DNA of 64,000 bases from JANMES01 sp038329865 (GCA_038329865.1 JBBQNK010000005.1:62001-126000); one strand, 5' to 3'. Counted from the stretch's first letter, positions 22,573-32,135 are shown. Notes: generated by a model not told the origin, from the letters alone. Numbers and translations are program-made.

Positions 22573-23283
22573 GTGCTATTAACCATCTCCAACCTCCACG
22601 TCAGTTACGGCGCCATCCAGGCTTTACGCGGCGTCTCCCTGCAAATCGAGGAAGGCGAAATCGTCACCCTCATCGGCTCGAACGGCGCGGGAAAAACCAC
22701 GCTCCTCCGCACGATCAGCGGCCTGCTCACGCCGACTGAAGGCACGATCGTCTGGAGGAACGACACGCCGCTCCACGGCAGGAAGCCGCACGAAATCACG
22801 AGCCAGGGCGTGATCCACGTCCCGGAAGGCCGGCAGATATTTGCGAATCTTTCGGTGAAGGAAAATCTGCAGATCGGCGCGTACCAGCGGACCAATCACG
22901 CCGAAATCGCCGCCGATATGGAAACTTGCTTCGGCCAGTTCCCGATCCTGTACGAACGCCAATCCCAACCCGCCGGCACGCTCAGCGGCGGCGAGCAGCA
23001 GATGCTCGCCATCGCCCGTGCGCTGATGGCCAGGCCGAAACTCCTCCTGCTCGACGAACCCTCCCTGGGCCTCGCGCCGCTGATCGTCCGCAAGATTTTC
23101 CAGATCATCCGCGACATCAACGCAAAAGGTGTGACGATTTTCCTCGTCGAACAAAACGCCCACATGGCCCTGGGCGTAGCCAACCGCGGCTACGTCCTGC
23201 AGACCGGCCAAGTCATCAAATCCGACTCGGCCATGGCGCTGCTGGAAGACCCGGATGTGAAGAAGGCGTACCTGGGCGGATAA
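22573..23283 (+). CDS. livF: Branched-chain amino-acid ABC transporter ATPase LivF
   Basis: 236 residues from GTG 22573. It has Walker A GSNGAGKTT, Q-loop PEGRQIFANLSVKENL, signature LSGGEQQMLAIARAL, Walker B KLLLLDEPSLGLAP and H-loop LVEQNAHMAL; the C terminus DPDVKKAYLGG is the LivF type. It completes the transporter. In most liv operons livF follows livG directly; here the four-helix gene intervenes. No clear ribosome site precedes the GTG, because the preceding DNA is the inverted repeat. Confidence 0.96.
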   Translation: MLLTISNLHVSYGAIQALRGVSLQIEEGEIVTLIGSNGAGKTTLLRTISGLLTPTEGTIVWRNDTPLHGRKPHEITSQGVIHVPEGRQIFANLSVKENLQIGAYQRTNHAEIAADMETCFGQFPILYERQSQPAGTLSGGEQQMLAIARALMARPKLLLLDEPSLGLAPLIVRKIFQIIRDINAKGVTIFLVEQNAHMALGVANRGYVLQTGQVIKSDSAMALLEDPDVKKAYLGG

Positions 23284-23290
23284 GAATTTT

Positions 23291-23366
23291 GACCACGAAG
23301 TCACGAAGAACACGAAAAGTCTGAGACGCGTTCTACTTCTTCGTGCTCTTCGTGACTTCGTGGTTA
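23291..23366. repeat. CACGAAG-type inverted repeat
   Basis: GACCACGAAGTCACGAAGAA at 23291 onwards is complemented by TTCGTGCTCTTCGTGACTTC and GTGGTT at 23340-23366. It lies between the convergent ends of livF and the solute-binding gene. It is of the class of short-unit hairpins seen at 39737, 47180 and 52286. Confidence 0.85.
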
Positions 23367-23393
23367 ACAATCCCTGTTAGCTAAACTAAATAA

Positions 23394-25163
23394 CTATTTC
23401 CCGGCCCGCGCCAACTCAGCCGCTTCAGCGTAATTCTGGCGAAAGGCTGCGGTCCACTCTCGCATATAGTCGAGCGGCTGGTACATCGGTGCGCGGATCG
23501 TCGGCGCGGTGGCCCAGGTCAGGGAAACGACGTGAGTCGCTCCGTCGCTGCCGGGCAGTTCGACCGTCGGCAGCACGCCAAGGCGGGCCATCGCTTGGGG
23601 GCATTTGGCCGGGCCGCCGTGTTGGATGATCTGCGTCCAGGCTTCCTTCAACTCGTCGGCGGAGTCCATGCACATGGCGCGGATGATGTCGCGTTGCACG
23701 CCGAAGTGGCTGCCGGTCCAGCGGCGGTAGTAGATGAAATTCTTCGCCAGGGCGTACGGGTCGACGGCGGGATCCGCCAGCGCGTCGGCGGCGTGGGTGG
23801 CGTGCTCGGCGGCGATCGCCTGCATCGACGGGTTCGTCGACGGATAAAAATCGCGCCGGATCGGCAGGCGGCGCAGCGCGAATTTTTCAGGCCCGCCGGG
23901 TTCGCCGGGTTTGTATGTCCAGAGGCGCTGGCCGTCTTCGCTCAGTACGAATTGGATGAATCGCACCGCCAGCTCGCGGCTGGGCGCGCCGCGGAGAAGG
24001 CTGACGGGATCGCAGCTCACGCTCGTGCCGCCGACGGGCGTGGTGTAGATCATCCGCACTTCGCCGTTCGGACCGAAGCTGTTTTGCGCCTGGAATCGGC
24101 CGTAAAAATCGATCGCCATGCCCACGGCCGCATCGCCGATGCTCACGTCGATCGGCACTTTGCTGGCCGAGTCGGTGAAGTATCGCGCGTTAGCGCCGAT
24201 CCGCTGAATGAGATGAATGCCGTCCACCCATCCGCTCTCGATGCAGGCCTGGTACACCTCGATGCGCGGAAATCCGTCGGCCTTGTCGCCTGACTTCCAT
24301 TTTTTCTCGCCGATGAATTTTTCCAGCTTGGCGATCTCGTCATCGTTAAAACCGGCGGCGATCACGCGGTCGTGGATTTTCTGGTGGACGATCATCTCGA
24401 ACGCCTTGGCGATCGACCCGCTCTTGGTCGGGTCGGCCACGCCCACCTGGCGGAAGTAAACCGGGTCGGCCAAATCGCTCCAGCTCGTGGGCGGCGAAGC
24501 GACGCCGAGATCTTTCAGTCGATCGAGATTGGTGCAGATGCCGAACGTGCTGACGGCCGACCCGAAGAGCGTGTCGGTCCGCCAGATTTCGCCGGACAGC
24601 TTTGCGGGAATCAGCTCGACGCCCGCGGGCGATTTGAAAATGCCGGCCGGCGGCTCGTTCGCCGTCCACGGCGGAACGGTGCAGCCGCGGGCGAACAGAT
24701 CGCTGTGATCGAACTCCCCGCCGCCGAACAATAGATCAATGCCGCTGGTAACTTTCTCCGGCGAATCGCTCTGCCGGTAGGCGTTGTAGACGGCCAGCAC
24801 GTCCGCATTAGTCGGCGGATCTTTGGCGGTGAGTGCGTCGGTCGCGCCGTCGGGCCAGGTCTTGCCGCTGCGCTCCCACCAGCCGCGCGTGGAGTTGGTG
24901 AACTCCGCCAGCAGGTAGCGGGTGATTTCCGTCGTCCCGCCGACGTTCCGCCAGTCGATCTTCACCGGCTTGCCGAATTTAGCCTCGTGCCATTTCGAAA
25001 ACCCAACCGCGAACTCGTAGCGGATCGCTTCATTGTGCGGCGAGACAATCACCAGCACCGGATCGTCCTTCCGCCAATTCCCCGCCGGCGGCGGCTGGCG
25101 AAAAACGAACGGCAACGCGACAACGATCGCAAGCGCGGCGAGGATGAGGAGGTTTTTGTACAT
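23394..25163 (-). CDS. Extracellular solute-binding protein (iron/2-aminoethylphosphonate type)
   Basis: 589 residues, longer than the usual 330-450. The N terminus MYKNLLILAALAIVVALPFV is a signal peptide or anchor. DDPVLVIVSPHNEAIRYEFA and VGGTTEITRYLLAEF recall family 1/6 binding proteins for Fe(III) or organic phosphates; IDLLFGGGEFDHSDL, STFGICTNLDRLKDLGV and IVHQKIHDRV (lobe 2) fit the same fold. The C-terminal 130 residues (FYPSTNPSMQAIAAEHATHA, YALAKNFIYYRRW) are an extension. It is the last gene of a minus-strand unit behind an MFS permease and an ABC ATPase. Substrate unknown; the neighbours hint at a phosphorylated organic compound. Confidence 0.85.
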   Translation of the reverse strand: MYKNLLILAALAIVVALPFVFRQPPPAGNWRKDDPVLVIVSPHNEAIRYEFAVGFSKWHEAKFGKPVKIDWRNVGGTTEITRYLLAEFTNSTRGWWERSGKTWPDGATDALTAKDPPTNADVLAVYNAYRQSDSPEKVTSGIDLLFGGGEFDHSDLFARGCTVPPWTANEPPAGIFKSPAGVELIPAKLSGEIWRTDTLFGSAVSTFGICTNLDRLKDLGVASPPTSWSDLADPVYFRQVGVADPTKSGSIAKAFEMIVHQKIHDRVIAAGFNDDEIAKLEKFIGEKKWKSGDKADGFPRIEVYQACIESGWVDGIHLIQRIGANARYFTDSASKVPIDVSIGDAAVGMAIDFYGRFQAQNSFGPNGEVRMIYTTPVGGTSVSCDPVSLLRGAPSRELAVRFIQFVLSEDGQRLWTYKPGEPGGPEKFALRRLPIRRDFYPSTNPSMQAIAAEHATHAADALADPAVDPYALAKNFIYYRRWTGSHFGVQRDIIRAMCMDSADELKEAWTQIIQHGGPAKCPQAMARLGVLPTVELPGSDGATHVVSLTWATAPTIRAPMYQPLDYMREWTAAFRQNYAEAAELARAGK

Positions 25164-25166
25164 CTT

Positions 25167-26591
25167 TTACAGCTGGCGGCCGGACTTTTGTTCGACGACG
25201 AATCCGCCCGGCACATTAGCGCCCGGCGGTGGAGTGATCGGCAATGGATTCATTTTATTGCGCGCAAAGAACATCAACGCCGCGCCGATCAGTCCCGCCG
25301 GCGCGAGGAAGAAAAAGTACGCGCCCCAACCGTAATGATGAATGACCCACCCCAGCGGCGCACCGGCCAGCATGCCGCCGTAGTACTGGAATGAATCGAT
25401 CACGCCCGAGGCGAATCCTGCCATCTTCTTCCCGCCGATGTCCATCGCCGCCGCCGTACCGAGAATGGAGTGCGTGGCGTTGGCCGTGAAGGCGATCAGG
25501 ATCAGAAAGAACACGACCGACTTCGGCCCCACCACCATGAAGGCCGCGCACGTGATCACCACCGTTTCCATCAAGTACAGCGCCGCCGCGACCGGAGCGC
25601 GCTTGCCTTTGAACACAATATCGGACACATACCCGGAAACGAGCGACCCGAGTGTCGCCACGATCGGAATGCCGAACACCAGCACCGCAAACTGCGGGCC
25701 CTTCAAATCGATGTGATACCCCTGTTCAGCGAACGCGGGAAACCACTGGTCGATCCCCTGCCGCACCACGCCCGTGCAGGCGTAAGCGCCGGCCGTGATC
25801 CAGATGACGGGATTGGAAAAAATCGTCCAAAACAGTTCCCCGATCGTGGGATCCGGCGCGTTGTCGTTAATTTCCGGCGCAGGATTAGGAAACCCCGCTT
25901 CCTCCGGTGAATTTTTCACCCAGATATAGAAATTAAGGGTGATTAACGCAGTAATCGCGGCCGGAATAAAGAACGTCCACCGCCAGTGCTGCGGCGGAAT
26001 CTTCATGATCCAGAAGAGTGAAAACCCGCCGAGCAGCGCCGGAGCTAGTAGGCCGATTCCGAGTCGGCCGATGTTGATCATGAAACCGAAAATGCCGGCG
26101 AATCGGCCACGCTCGGTTTTGTGGAACCACGACGTGTTGATCTTGATCATCCCCGGCGCGCCGAACGATTGGAGATACCCGTTCAGCCCCCAGATCGTCG
26201 CGAAAGAAGCGAGCATCGCCATCTTCGATACGCCGTGGCTTCCCCATATCGACGCCAGCCCGAAAAGGACGTTCATCACGATTGTACCGTACGCGCCGGT
26301 GAGCATGGCCTTTCGGCCGCCGATGCGATCGGTGAGGAAGCCGTTGACCATCTGCCCGATCGCGTACGCGAAGAAGGCGCAAGAAATAATGATTCCCATC
26401 TGGGTTTCATCGAGGCCGAATTCTTTTCCGATCCGGCTGTTGGCGATGGGAAAGTTGTAGCGGCAGAAATAATACGAAGCGTACATCAGTCCGATGGAAC
26501 CCCAGTTCAAGCCGCGACGTTGCCGAAATCCGGGCGGATGATGAAGCTCAACGGGGAGTTTCTCGTCCGGAACAGTTCCGATCTCGCTCAT
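25167..26591 (-). CDS. MFS permease of the organophosphate:phosphate antiporter type (GlpT/UhpT/PgtP-like)
   Basis: 474 residues from MSEIGTVPDEK (ATG 26589-26591); the frame upstream adds 37 implausible codons. Twelve membrane helices are visible. The first loop and helix 1, LMYASYYFCRYNFPIANSRI, have the YxxxRxN pattern of GlpT/UhpT, and DRIGGRKAMLTGAYG is the MFS loop motif. GFASGVIDSFQYYGGMLAGA matches helix 11 of this family. It probably exchanges an organic phosphate or phosphonate for phosphate across the inner membrane. Only 3 bases separate it from the solute-binding gene, so they are co-transcribed. Confidence 0.9.
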   Translation of the reverse strand: MSEIGTVPDEKLPVELHHPPGFRQRRGLNWGSIGLMYASYYFCRYNFPIANSRIGKEFGLDETQMGIIISCAFFAYAIGQMVNGFLTDRIGGRKAMLTGAYGTIVMNVLFGLASIWGSHGVSKMAMLASFATIWGLNGYLQSFGAPGMIKINTSWFHKTERGRFAGIFGFMINIGRLGIGLLAPALLGGFSLFWIMKIPPQHWRWTFFIPAAITALITLNFYIWVKNSPEEAGFPNPAPEINDNAPDPTIGELFWTIFSNPVIWITAGAYACTGVVRQGIDQWFPAFAEQGYHIDLKGPQFAVLVFGIPIVATLGSLVSGYVSDIVFKGKRAPVAAALYLMETVVITCAAFMVVGPKSVVFFLILIAFTANATHSILGTAAAMDIGGKKMAGFASGVIDSFQYYGGMLAGAPLGWVIHHYGWGAYFFFLAPAGLIGAALMFFARNKMNPLPITPPPGANVPGGFVVEQKSGRQL

Positions 26592-26637
26592 ACTGGGGCC
26601 TCGTTTTCCCGCTCGATACGATGTGCTTCGGTCCCCG

Positions 26638-27702
26638 CTACTCCGCCAGCACGACCACGTCGTGCGGATCAAACTCCACTTCCAACTGCTCCGGTACGTC
26701 AAACATCGGCGGCGTTGAGATGACTTTCAACTTGTGATCGTTCACGGCCAATCCGTGCTCGCTGGCCTCGCCTAAGAATGTCCACTCGACGGCCTTGCCG
26801 GTCAGGCGGTTGAGCCGGGCGCCCTCAAGTCGCGGGCGGTAGGGTCGCACGATCTGCATCTGCTCCGGGCGGACGCTCACGACCACGGAATCGGGCACCG
26901 GTTCGTATGCCTTGGCGTGCAGCAGCCCGACGGCGGTTTCAACATCCACATTGTGCCCGTCGCGACTCACCACTTTACCCGGCAAGAGGTTGGTCTGACC
27001 AATGAAATCCGCCACGAACGAACTATTCGGCTTGTGATACAACTCCTTGGGCGTGCCGACCTGCGTGAGCTTGCCGTCCTTCAGGATCGCGATGCGGTCG
27101 GCGATGCTCAGCGCTTCCTTCTGGTCGTGTGTCACGTAAATCGTCGTGCTGCCGGCGGCTTTGCAGATGCGGCGGATTTCGCTGCGCATCTCCAGCCGAA
27201 GCTTGGAATCGAGATTGGAGAGCGGCTCATCGAGCAGCAGGCAGGCCGGGTCGACCGCCAGCGCCCGCGCCAGCGCCACCCGCTGCTGCTGGCCGCCGGA
27301 GAGTTGGTTCGGCTTGCGGTCGGCGTACTTTTCCATCTGCACGAGCCTGAGCACCTCGGCCACTTTCGCGTCCTGCTCCTTCGTCGGCATCTTGTGAATC
27401 TGCAGCCCGAAGCGGATGTTGTTCGCGACGCTCATGTGCGGCCAAAGCGCGTAGCTCTGAAAGCACATGACGGCGTTGCGCTTGTCGGTGGCGAGGCCGG
27501 TCACGTCGCGGTCGTTGAAAAGAATCTTCCCACTCGTCGGCCCGTGCAGGCCGGCGATCAATCGCAGCAGCGTGCTCTTGCCACACCCACTGGGGCCGAG
27601 CAGGAAAAATAGCTCGCCCTGCCCGATCGAAAGGTTGATATCGTCGAGTGCGACGGTGCTGCCGAACGACTTGCTGATGTGATCGAGACGTACTGAAGTC
27701 AT
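26638..27702 (-). CDS. ABC transporter ATPase of the CUT1/Fe(III)/spermidine type (MalK/PotA-like)
   Basis: 354 residues. It has Walker A GPSGCGKST, Q-loop MCFQSYALWPHMSVANNI, signature LSGGQQQRVALARAL, Walker B CLLLDEPLSNLDSKLR and H-loop YVTHDQKEAL. A C-terminal TOBE domain covers residues 240-350 (TNLLPGKVVSRDGHNVDVET, VVSVRPEQMQIVRP). The order ATPase, MFS permease, solute-binding protein on one strand has no ABC permease gene, so either the permease is elsewhere or the parts work in an unusual combination. 46 bases separate it from the MFS gene. Confidence 0.95.
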   Translation of the reverse strand: MTSVRLDHISKSFGSTVALDDINLSIGQGELFFLLGPSGCGKSTLLRLIAGLHGPTSGKILFNDRDVTGLATDKRNAVMCFQSYALWPHMSVANNIRFGLQIHKMPTKEQDAKVAEVLRLVQMEKYADRKPNQLSGGQQQRVALARALAVDPACLLLDEPLSNLDSKLRLEMRSEIRRICKAAGSTTIYVTHDQKEALSIADRIAILKDGKLTQVGTPKELYHKPNSSFVADFIGQTNLLPGKVVSRDGHNVDVETAVGLLHAKAYEPVPDSVVVSVRPEQMQIVRPYRPRLEGARLNRLTGKAVEWTFLGEASEHGLAVNDHKLKVISTPPMFDVPEQLEVEFDPHDVVVLAE

Positions 27703-27862
27703 GCCGGGTGCGGATTGTAGCGGGTCGGGCCGGCTTTGCGTAATTCTTTGCGCAATCCAAATGGGGGAAAGTACCGAGAGCTCGCAGGCCCGAATCGACT
27801 ATAATTTTGACCTGAAGGCGTCGGGCCTTTTATGGATCGAGCTCGTTGGATGTTGAGCTGTC

Positions 27863-29011
27863 ATGAAAGTCTTTCATTGCGACCATTGTGGTCAGCTTTT
27901 GTTTTTCGAAAATTTCCACTGCATGAGCTGCCACCACCTGTTGGCGTACGTGCCGGAGTTGGGAGTCGTCTGCTCGCTCGATCCGGCCGGCAATAACGAG
28001 TGGACTTCTCCGCTCGAGCGTGCGGCCGGTATGCGGTTCCGCCTCTGCAGGAATTACATCCGCCACAACACCTGCAACTGGGCCATGCCCGCCGACGACC
28101 CGCACGCGCTCTGCCAGGCGTGCCGGCTGACGCACACCATTCCGAATCTCGACAACCGCGAGAACGCCGTGCTGTGGTACCGGCTGGGCATCGCCAAGCG
28201 CCGGCTGATCTACACGCTGCAGCAACTGCACCTGCCGGTGCGCAGCAAGCTCGATGACCCGGAGCGGGGATTGGAGTTCGACTTCCTTGCCGACGAGGCC
28301 GGCCTGCCGCCCGTGCTCACCGGGCACGACAACGGCCGCATCGTCGTCAACATCATCGAGGCCGACGAAGTCGAGCGCGAAAAGCGCCGCGTCAGCATGC
28401 ACGAGCCGTACCGCACCCTGCTCGGCCACTTCCGCCATGAGATCGGCCATTACTACTGGGACGTGCTGATCGCGAATTCCGATCGCCTGACCGCCTTCCG
28501 CAAACTCTTCGGCGACGAGCGGCCCGATTACACACACGCCCTCGAGCGCCACTACATCCACGGCCCGCCGGAGAATTGGCAGAACAGTTACGTCAGCGCC
28601 TACGCCACCGCGCACCCGTGGGAAGACTGGGCCGAGACCTGGGCGCACTACTTGCACGTCACCGACACGCTCGAAACCGCCGCCGACAGCGGCGTACGCC
28701 TCCACCCGCGCCGCCGCGACGAGCCTGCCCTGCATGAAGTCGTCAACCCCATCGACGACGCAGACATCTCCTTCGACCGAATGATGAACGCATGGCTGCC
28801 GCTCACGTACGTGCTCAACAACCTCAACCGCGGGCTGGGCATGTCCGACGCGTACCCGTTCGTCCTCTCCGAACCGGCGATGGACAAGCTGCGGTTCGTA
28901 CATGAAACCGTGGAGAAGGCGGGGAAAAATGCTCGGCCGAATTCGGAATCACCCGCGGATGCCATTCCATCGGCACCCGTGCCGACGCTGGCAGAGTTTC
29001 CGGAAGGATAA
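27863..29011 (+). CDS. Putative zinc-binding metallopeptidase (PF15887/DUF2248-like)
   Basis: 382 residues. The N-terminal zinc ribbon has MKVFHCDHCGQLLFFENFHC and MSCHHLLAYVPELG, with further Cys at CRNYIRHNTCNWAM and LCQACRLTHTIPN. The catalytic HEXXH is in LGHFRHEIGHYYWD, with a downstream Glu-rich helix HPWEDWAETWAHYLHVTD as probable third ligand region. It is a cytosolic protein with no signal peptide. The family is widespread but its substrate is not known. It stands alone, with an acidic-basic tail after residue 355. Confidence 0.93.
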   Translation: MKVFHCDHCGQLLFFENFHCMSCHHLLAYVPELGVVCSLDPAGNNEWTSPLERAAGMRFRLCRNYIRHNTCNWAMPADDPHALCQACRLTHTIPNLDNRENAVLWYRLGIAKRRLIYTLQQLHLPVRSKLDDPERGLEFDFLADEAGLPPVLTGHDNGRIVVNIIEADEVEREKRRVSMHEPYRTLLGHFRHEIGHYYWDVLIANSDRLTAFRKLFGDERPDYTHALERHYIHGPPENWQNSYVSAYATAHPWEDWAETWAHYLHVTDTLETAADSGVRLHPRRRDEPALHEVVNPIDDADISFDRMMNAWLPLTYVLNNLNRGLGMSDAYPFVLSEPAMDKLRFVHETVEKAGKNARPNSESPADAIPSAPVPTLAEFPEG

Positions 29012-29054
29012 TCGTATGGGTGACCTAAGACTTTCCCACATCATAGTGCTGTCC

Positions 29055-29519
29055 TCACAAGCGCTCGCTCGAAACAACATCAAATCCGCGGCTTCGATTT
29101 CTGCGACTCCTTACCCATACGAAGGCTGTGGCTGTACACAGCGTTAGCAAGAGCAATTCGCTAAGGGTAAGTGAAAACGAGAACCCGACATCTTCAATCC
29201 GTATTTCTCCTTCGAGGAACATTGGCATGCTGATACTGTGAATGCCTAGACGTTTGGAAACGCGAAAAGTACCTCTTCGATCCAAATCCTCGGGCGTTTG
29301 TGATTGCACTCCACCCTGCAATATCAAAAAGCTTTTCGCGGACAGCACATTGAGGCCTGCCTGTCGCTCAAATATCGAGGGCGAGAGAATTTCAATATCC
29401 CAGGGACTCATGAAATGCGTGCTGGCGGCCATCCCGGTCAAAAGAAGGCAACTCGCCATCCAGAGTATGGCTACATATTTTCCAATCGTCAGGATTGGGC
29501 GGCGGCATTTTGAATTCAT
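29055..29519 (-). CDS. Hypothetical membrane protein
   Basis: 154 residues with an N-terminal hydrophobic helix (YVAILWMASCLLLTGMAAST) and a second near residues 117-137 (LTLSELLLLTLCTATAFVWV), followed by a basic tail RSRRNRSRGFD. About 80 residues between the helices should be periplasmic. Planctomycetes have many proteins of this plan that end in a zinc ribbon; the ribbon is absent here. The start codon directly follows the stop of the amidohydrolase gene, so the two are probably one transcript. Function unknown. Confidence 0.6.
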   Translation of the reverse strand: MNSKCRRPILTIGKYVAILWMASCLLLTGMAASTHFMSPWDIEILSPSIFERQAGLNVLSAKSFLILQGGVQSQTPEDLDRRGTFRVSKRLGIHSISMPMFLEGEIRIEDVGFSFSLTLSELLLLTLCTATAFVWVRSRRNRSRGFDVVSSERL

Positions 29520-30788
29520 TTATTTTTCTGTCGTCGGTCGAACCCCCGAGCCAATAACCCACTCCATTGCCCGGCTCGCCAACTGATCGAGCACTTTGAC
29601 GGACATCGTCAGGTGCTCTTCCTTCGTGTCCTCAATCTTGTTGTGCGAAATCCCGTACAAACTTTGCACAAAGAGCATGACGGTGGGAATCCCTGTGCGG
29701 CAGACCTCGGCTGCGTCGTGGAGCGGGCCGCTGGGGAGGCGGTGGGTGACGCCGCAGACGTTCTTGATCGTCGCGTCGCCGAAGTTGATGAGGTCTGCAT
29801 TGAACGGGAACGGCTGGATCGTCCAGATCTTCCGCCAGCTGACTTCGATCTTTTCTTCCGCCGCGATGCGACGGCTGGCGTCGACCGCATCCTTGTACAT
29901 CGCGGCCAGCACCGGCGCGTCGAGGTGTCGCTGGTCGAGTGTCATCTCCGCTTCACCAACGACGGCGGTGACGATGCCGGGCTTCGTCGTCACGCTGCCG
30001 ACGGTGCACACGCCGCCGTGCTTCACGGCGATCTCGCGGACGGCCAAGTGCAGCTTGCTCACGCCGCCGAGCGCATCTTTTCGGTGGGACATCGGCGTGC
30101 TGCCGGAGTGGGCGGCCTGGCCCTTGAACGTGATCGCGTGCCGCTCCACGCCGAACGTGCCGAGCACTACGCCCATCGGAAGATTTTTGCTTTCCAGCAC
30201 CGGCCCCTGCTCGATGTGCAGTTCGAGATACGCCGCCGCGTTCTTTTGCTCCACCGCCGCGTCGGTGGCGCGGTCCAGAACAATGCCGTGCGCCTTGATC
30301 GCATCGGGGAGTTTCACGCCCTGCTTGTCGACGAGGTTGCGCACTTCATCCGCCACCAGCGATCCGGAAAATCCGCTGCTGCCGAACAAACTGCGGCCGA
30401 ACCGCGCGCCCTCTTCATCTGCCCAGTCGACGAGCCTAACGGTGACCGCCGGCGTGCCTTCACTCGCGATCCGCCGCAGCACTTCCAGCCCGCTGAGCAC
30501 GCCCAGGCAGCCGTCGAGCCACCCGCCATTCGGAACCGAATCGATATGCCCGCCGATCAGCAGCGATTTCTCGGATTTGCCTTTCAGCGTCGCCCATAAA
30601 TTCCCGGCCGCGTCCTGGTGCACCTCGACCGGCAGCGCCGCGAGCTTCTCGCGCAGCCACTGCCGAGCTTTCGCCCATGTCGGCGAGAACGCGACACGCT
30701 GCGCACCGTCGGCATCTCCGGTGAGGGCGCGGAGTTCTTTGAGTTCCTCTATCGTGCGGCCAGGGTTCAACGCGTTTGCGGTCGACAT
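29520..30788 (-). CDS. M20-family amidohydrolase (allantoate amidohydrolase / N-carbamoyl-amino-acid hydrolase)
   Basis: 422 residues from MSTANALNPGRTIEELKELR (ATG 30786-30788); the frame extends upstream by 31 codons without support. Dinuclear metal site residues appear in order: GGHIDSVPNGGWLDGCLGV (His, Asp), DWADEEGARFG (Glu-Glu), ELHIEQGPVLES (His) and the C-terminal LFVQSLYGISHNKIEDTKEE (His). The dimerisation domain has GQAAHSGSTPMSHRKDA. It hydrolyses an N-carbamoyl or ureido bond in the cytosol, in purine or pyrimidine or amino-acid breakdown; the exact substrate is not readable. It lies upstream of the small membrane protein gene. Confidence 0.93.
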   Translation of the reverse strand: MSTANALNPGRTIEELKELRALTGDADGAQRVAFSPTWAKARQWLREKLAALPVEVHQDAAGNLWATLKGKSEKSLLIGGHIDSVPNGGWLDGCLGVLSGLEVLRRIASEGTPAVTVRLVDWADEEGARFGRSLFGSSGFSGSLVADEVRNLVDKQGVKLPDAIKAHGIVLDRATDAAVEQKNAAAYLELHIEQGPVLESKNLPMGVVLGTFGVERHAITFKGQAAHSGSTPMSHRKDALGGVSKLHLAVREIAVKHGGVCTVGSVTTKPGIVTAVVGEAEMTLDQRHLDAPVLAAMYKDAVDASRRIAAEEKIEVSWRKIWTIQPFPFNADLINFGDATIKNVCGVTHRLPSGPLHDAAEVCRTGIPTVMLFVQSLYGISHNKIEDTKEEHLTMSVKVLDQLASRAMEWVIGSGVRPTTEK

Positions 30789-30877
30789 GACGGGAGTATA
30801 ACGGGGCGCCCAAGCGTGCTGAAATAAAACTTTACCTTCGGCGAAATCGCGCCAATGAATCACGCTGTCGCGACGGA

Positions 30878-31492
30878 TCACGGACTTTCGATCCGATCCT
30901 TCGCGGCGCGGATCGCCTCAATGGGGGATGCGTATTTGCCCGCCCGGATTTCGGCCGCCACGGTGGTCAGGCGCTCGGCGCACTGGTTTTCGTACCGCAC
31001 CTGCTCGTTGACGGCGGCTTCGTCGGCCTGCACCTGCATCTCGCTGGCGCGCAGGAGCCATTTGCCGTCGATCAAGTGCAGCACCACCACCTGTTTGGAT
31101 TCAGGCACGGTGAACTCGGCCCGGTCGCCTTCCAGCTTGATCGTGGCTTTGGCAAGGTCGGCCGCGGTGGACGCGGCGAAGGCGTGCTCGAAATCATCGC
31201 CGGCCGAGCCGCCGAAATGGGCGCTCATCGCCTGATCGCAACGAACCAGCGCCACCGAGTACAGCGAGATGGCCATCGCGGATTTCTTCTCCGCGTCGTT
31301 CTCGTTGGTGAACGTCAACATGTTGGCGTCGGGATCGAGCAGGTCGAGGATCTTGGAGAACCGGAGCAGCGCCTGCTCCGGCCTTTCATTCACCGGTGGC
31401 GTGATCAGCTCCCGCGTCGTCGGCCCGGCCGGCAATGCGGCCGCGATCAACAGCAACCAGACGGCGAAGCAACAAGCCCGATGGTTCCGCAT
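30878..31492 (-). CDS. Secreted hypothetical protein
   Basis: 204 residues from MRNHRACCFAVWLLLIAAAL (ATG 31490-31492), a signal peptide ending near PAGP; an upstream ATG would place 30 hydrophilic residues before it. The mature protein is helical, with a central VVVLHLIDGKWLLRASEMQV, a strand pattern typical of small SnoaL/NTF2-like or DUF domains that include a final WLL strand. No catalytic motif is evident. It precedes the amidohydrolase on the same strand by 89 bases. Function unknown. Confidence 0.65.
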   Translation of the reverse strand: MRNHRACCFAVWLLLIAAALPAGPTTRELITPPVNERPEQALLRFSKILDLLDPDANMLTFTNENDAEKKSAMAISLYSVALVRCDQAMSAHFGGSAGDDFEHAFAASTAADLAKATIKLEGDRAEFTVPESKQVVVLHLIDGKWLLRASEMQVQADEAAVNEQVRYENQCAERLTTVAAEIRAGKYASPIEAIRAAKDRIESP

Positions 31493-31703
31493 AGTACGCC
31501 CCTTTGCCGGTGTGCGTGACGCATCGAGTATGCGAACGGCATCGGCGAGAGTCAACTCGAAAGAAATGAAGCTGAGGCACATGCGTCCCGTGTGAAAAAT
31601 GCGTGCCGCCAGTCGCCCCGATTGCGGTTTATTCAGACCAATTGTTTTGATCTTTCGCCAAATCGACGCCTAAACTTGCATAACCCATTTACGGAGAACC
31701 GCC

Positions 31704-32009
31704 ATGACTAAAAAAGCACTCTACGTTGAACTCGAAGCCAAGCCCGGTAAAGAAGCCGAGGTTGAAAAGTTCCTGGCCGGCGCCGTGCCGCTGGTGAATG
31801 ATGAGCCGCTCACGACGGCGTGGTTCGCTATCAAGATGGACAACGGCAAGTACGGCATCTTCGACGCCTTCGCCGACGACGCCGGGCGGAATGCTCACTT
31901 GAGCGGCAAGGTGGCGGCCGCACTGATGGCCAAGGCGTCGGATTTGTTCGCCAAGCCGCCGGCGATTCACAAGGTGGACGTGTTGGCGGATAAGCTGCCG
32001 AAAAAGTAG
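31704..32009 (+). CDS. Antibiotic-biosynthesis-monooxygenase (ABM) fold protein
   Basis: 101 residues. The dimeric ferredoxin-like pattern is clear: ALYVELEAKPGKEAEVEKFL, WFAIKMDNGKYGIFDAFADD and HLSGKVAAALMAKASDLF. GGAG lies 8 bases before the ATG. Members are small cofactor-less quinol monooxygenases or haem-binding relatives; the actual activity cannot be read. It is a single-gene unit. Confidence 0.85.
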   Translation: MTKKALYVELEAKPGKEAEVEKFLAGAVPLVNDEPLTTAWFAIKMDNGKYGIFDAFADDAGRNAHLSGKVAAALMAKASDLFAKPPAIHKVDVLADKLPKK

Positions 32010-32135
32010 GAGTGACGGGCTTTCCCGGAAAACCCTCAAATTTCCTCCGCGAAGGCGCAAGCGAGCGGCATGCCGATTCGGCGGGCCGGTCGCTTGCGCA
32101 TTCGCGCGATTGGTCAGGCACACCGCGGAAGCAAT

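Noticed and set aside
27863..29011. The zinc-ribbon protein as a transcription factor
   Set aside because: The HEIGH motif and Glu helix identify a metallopeptidase of the PF15887 type; the ribbon is only its N-terminal part.
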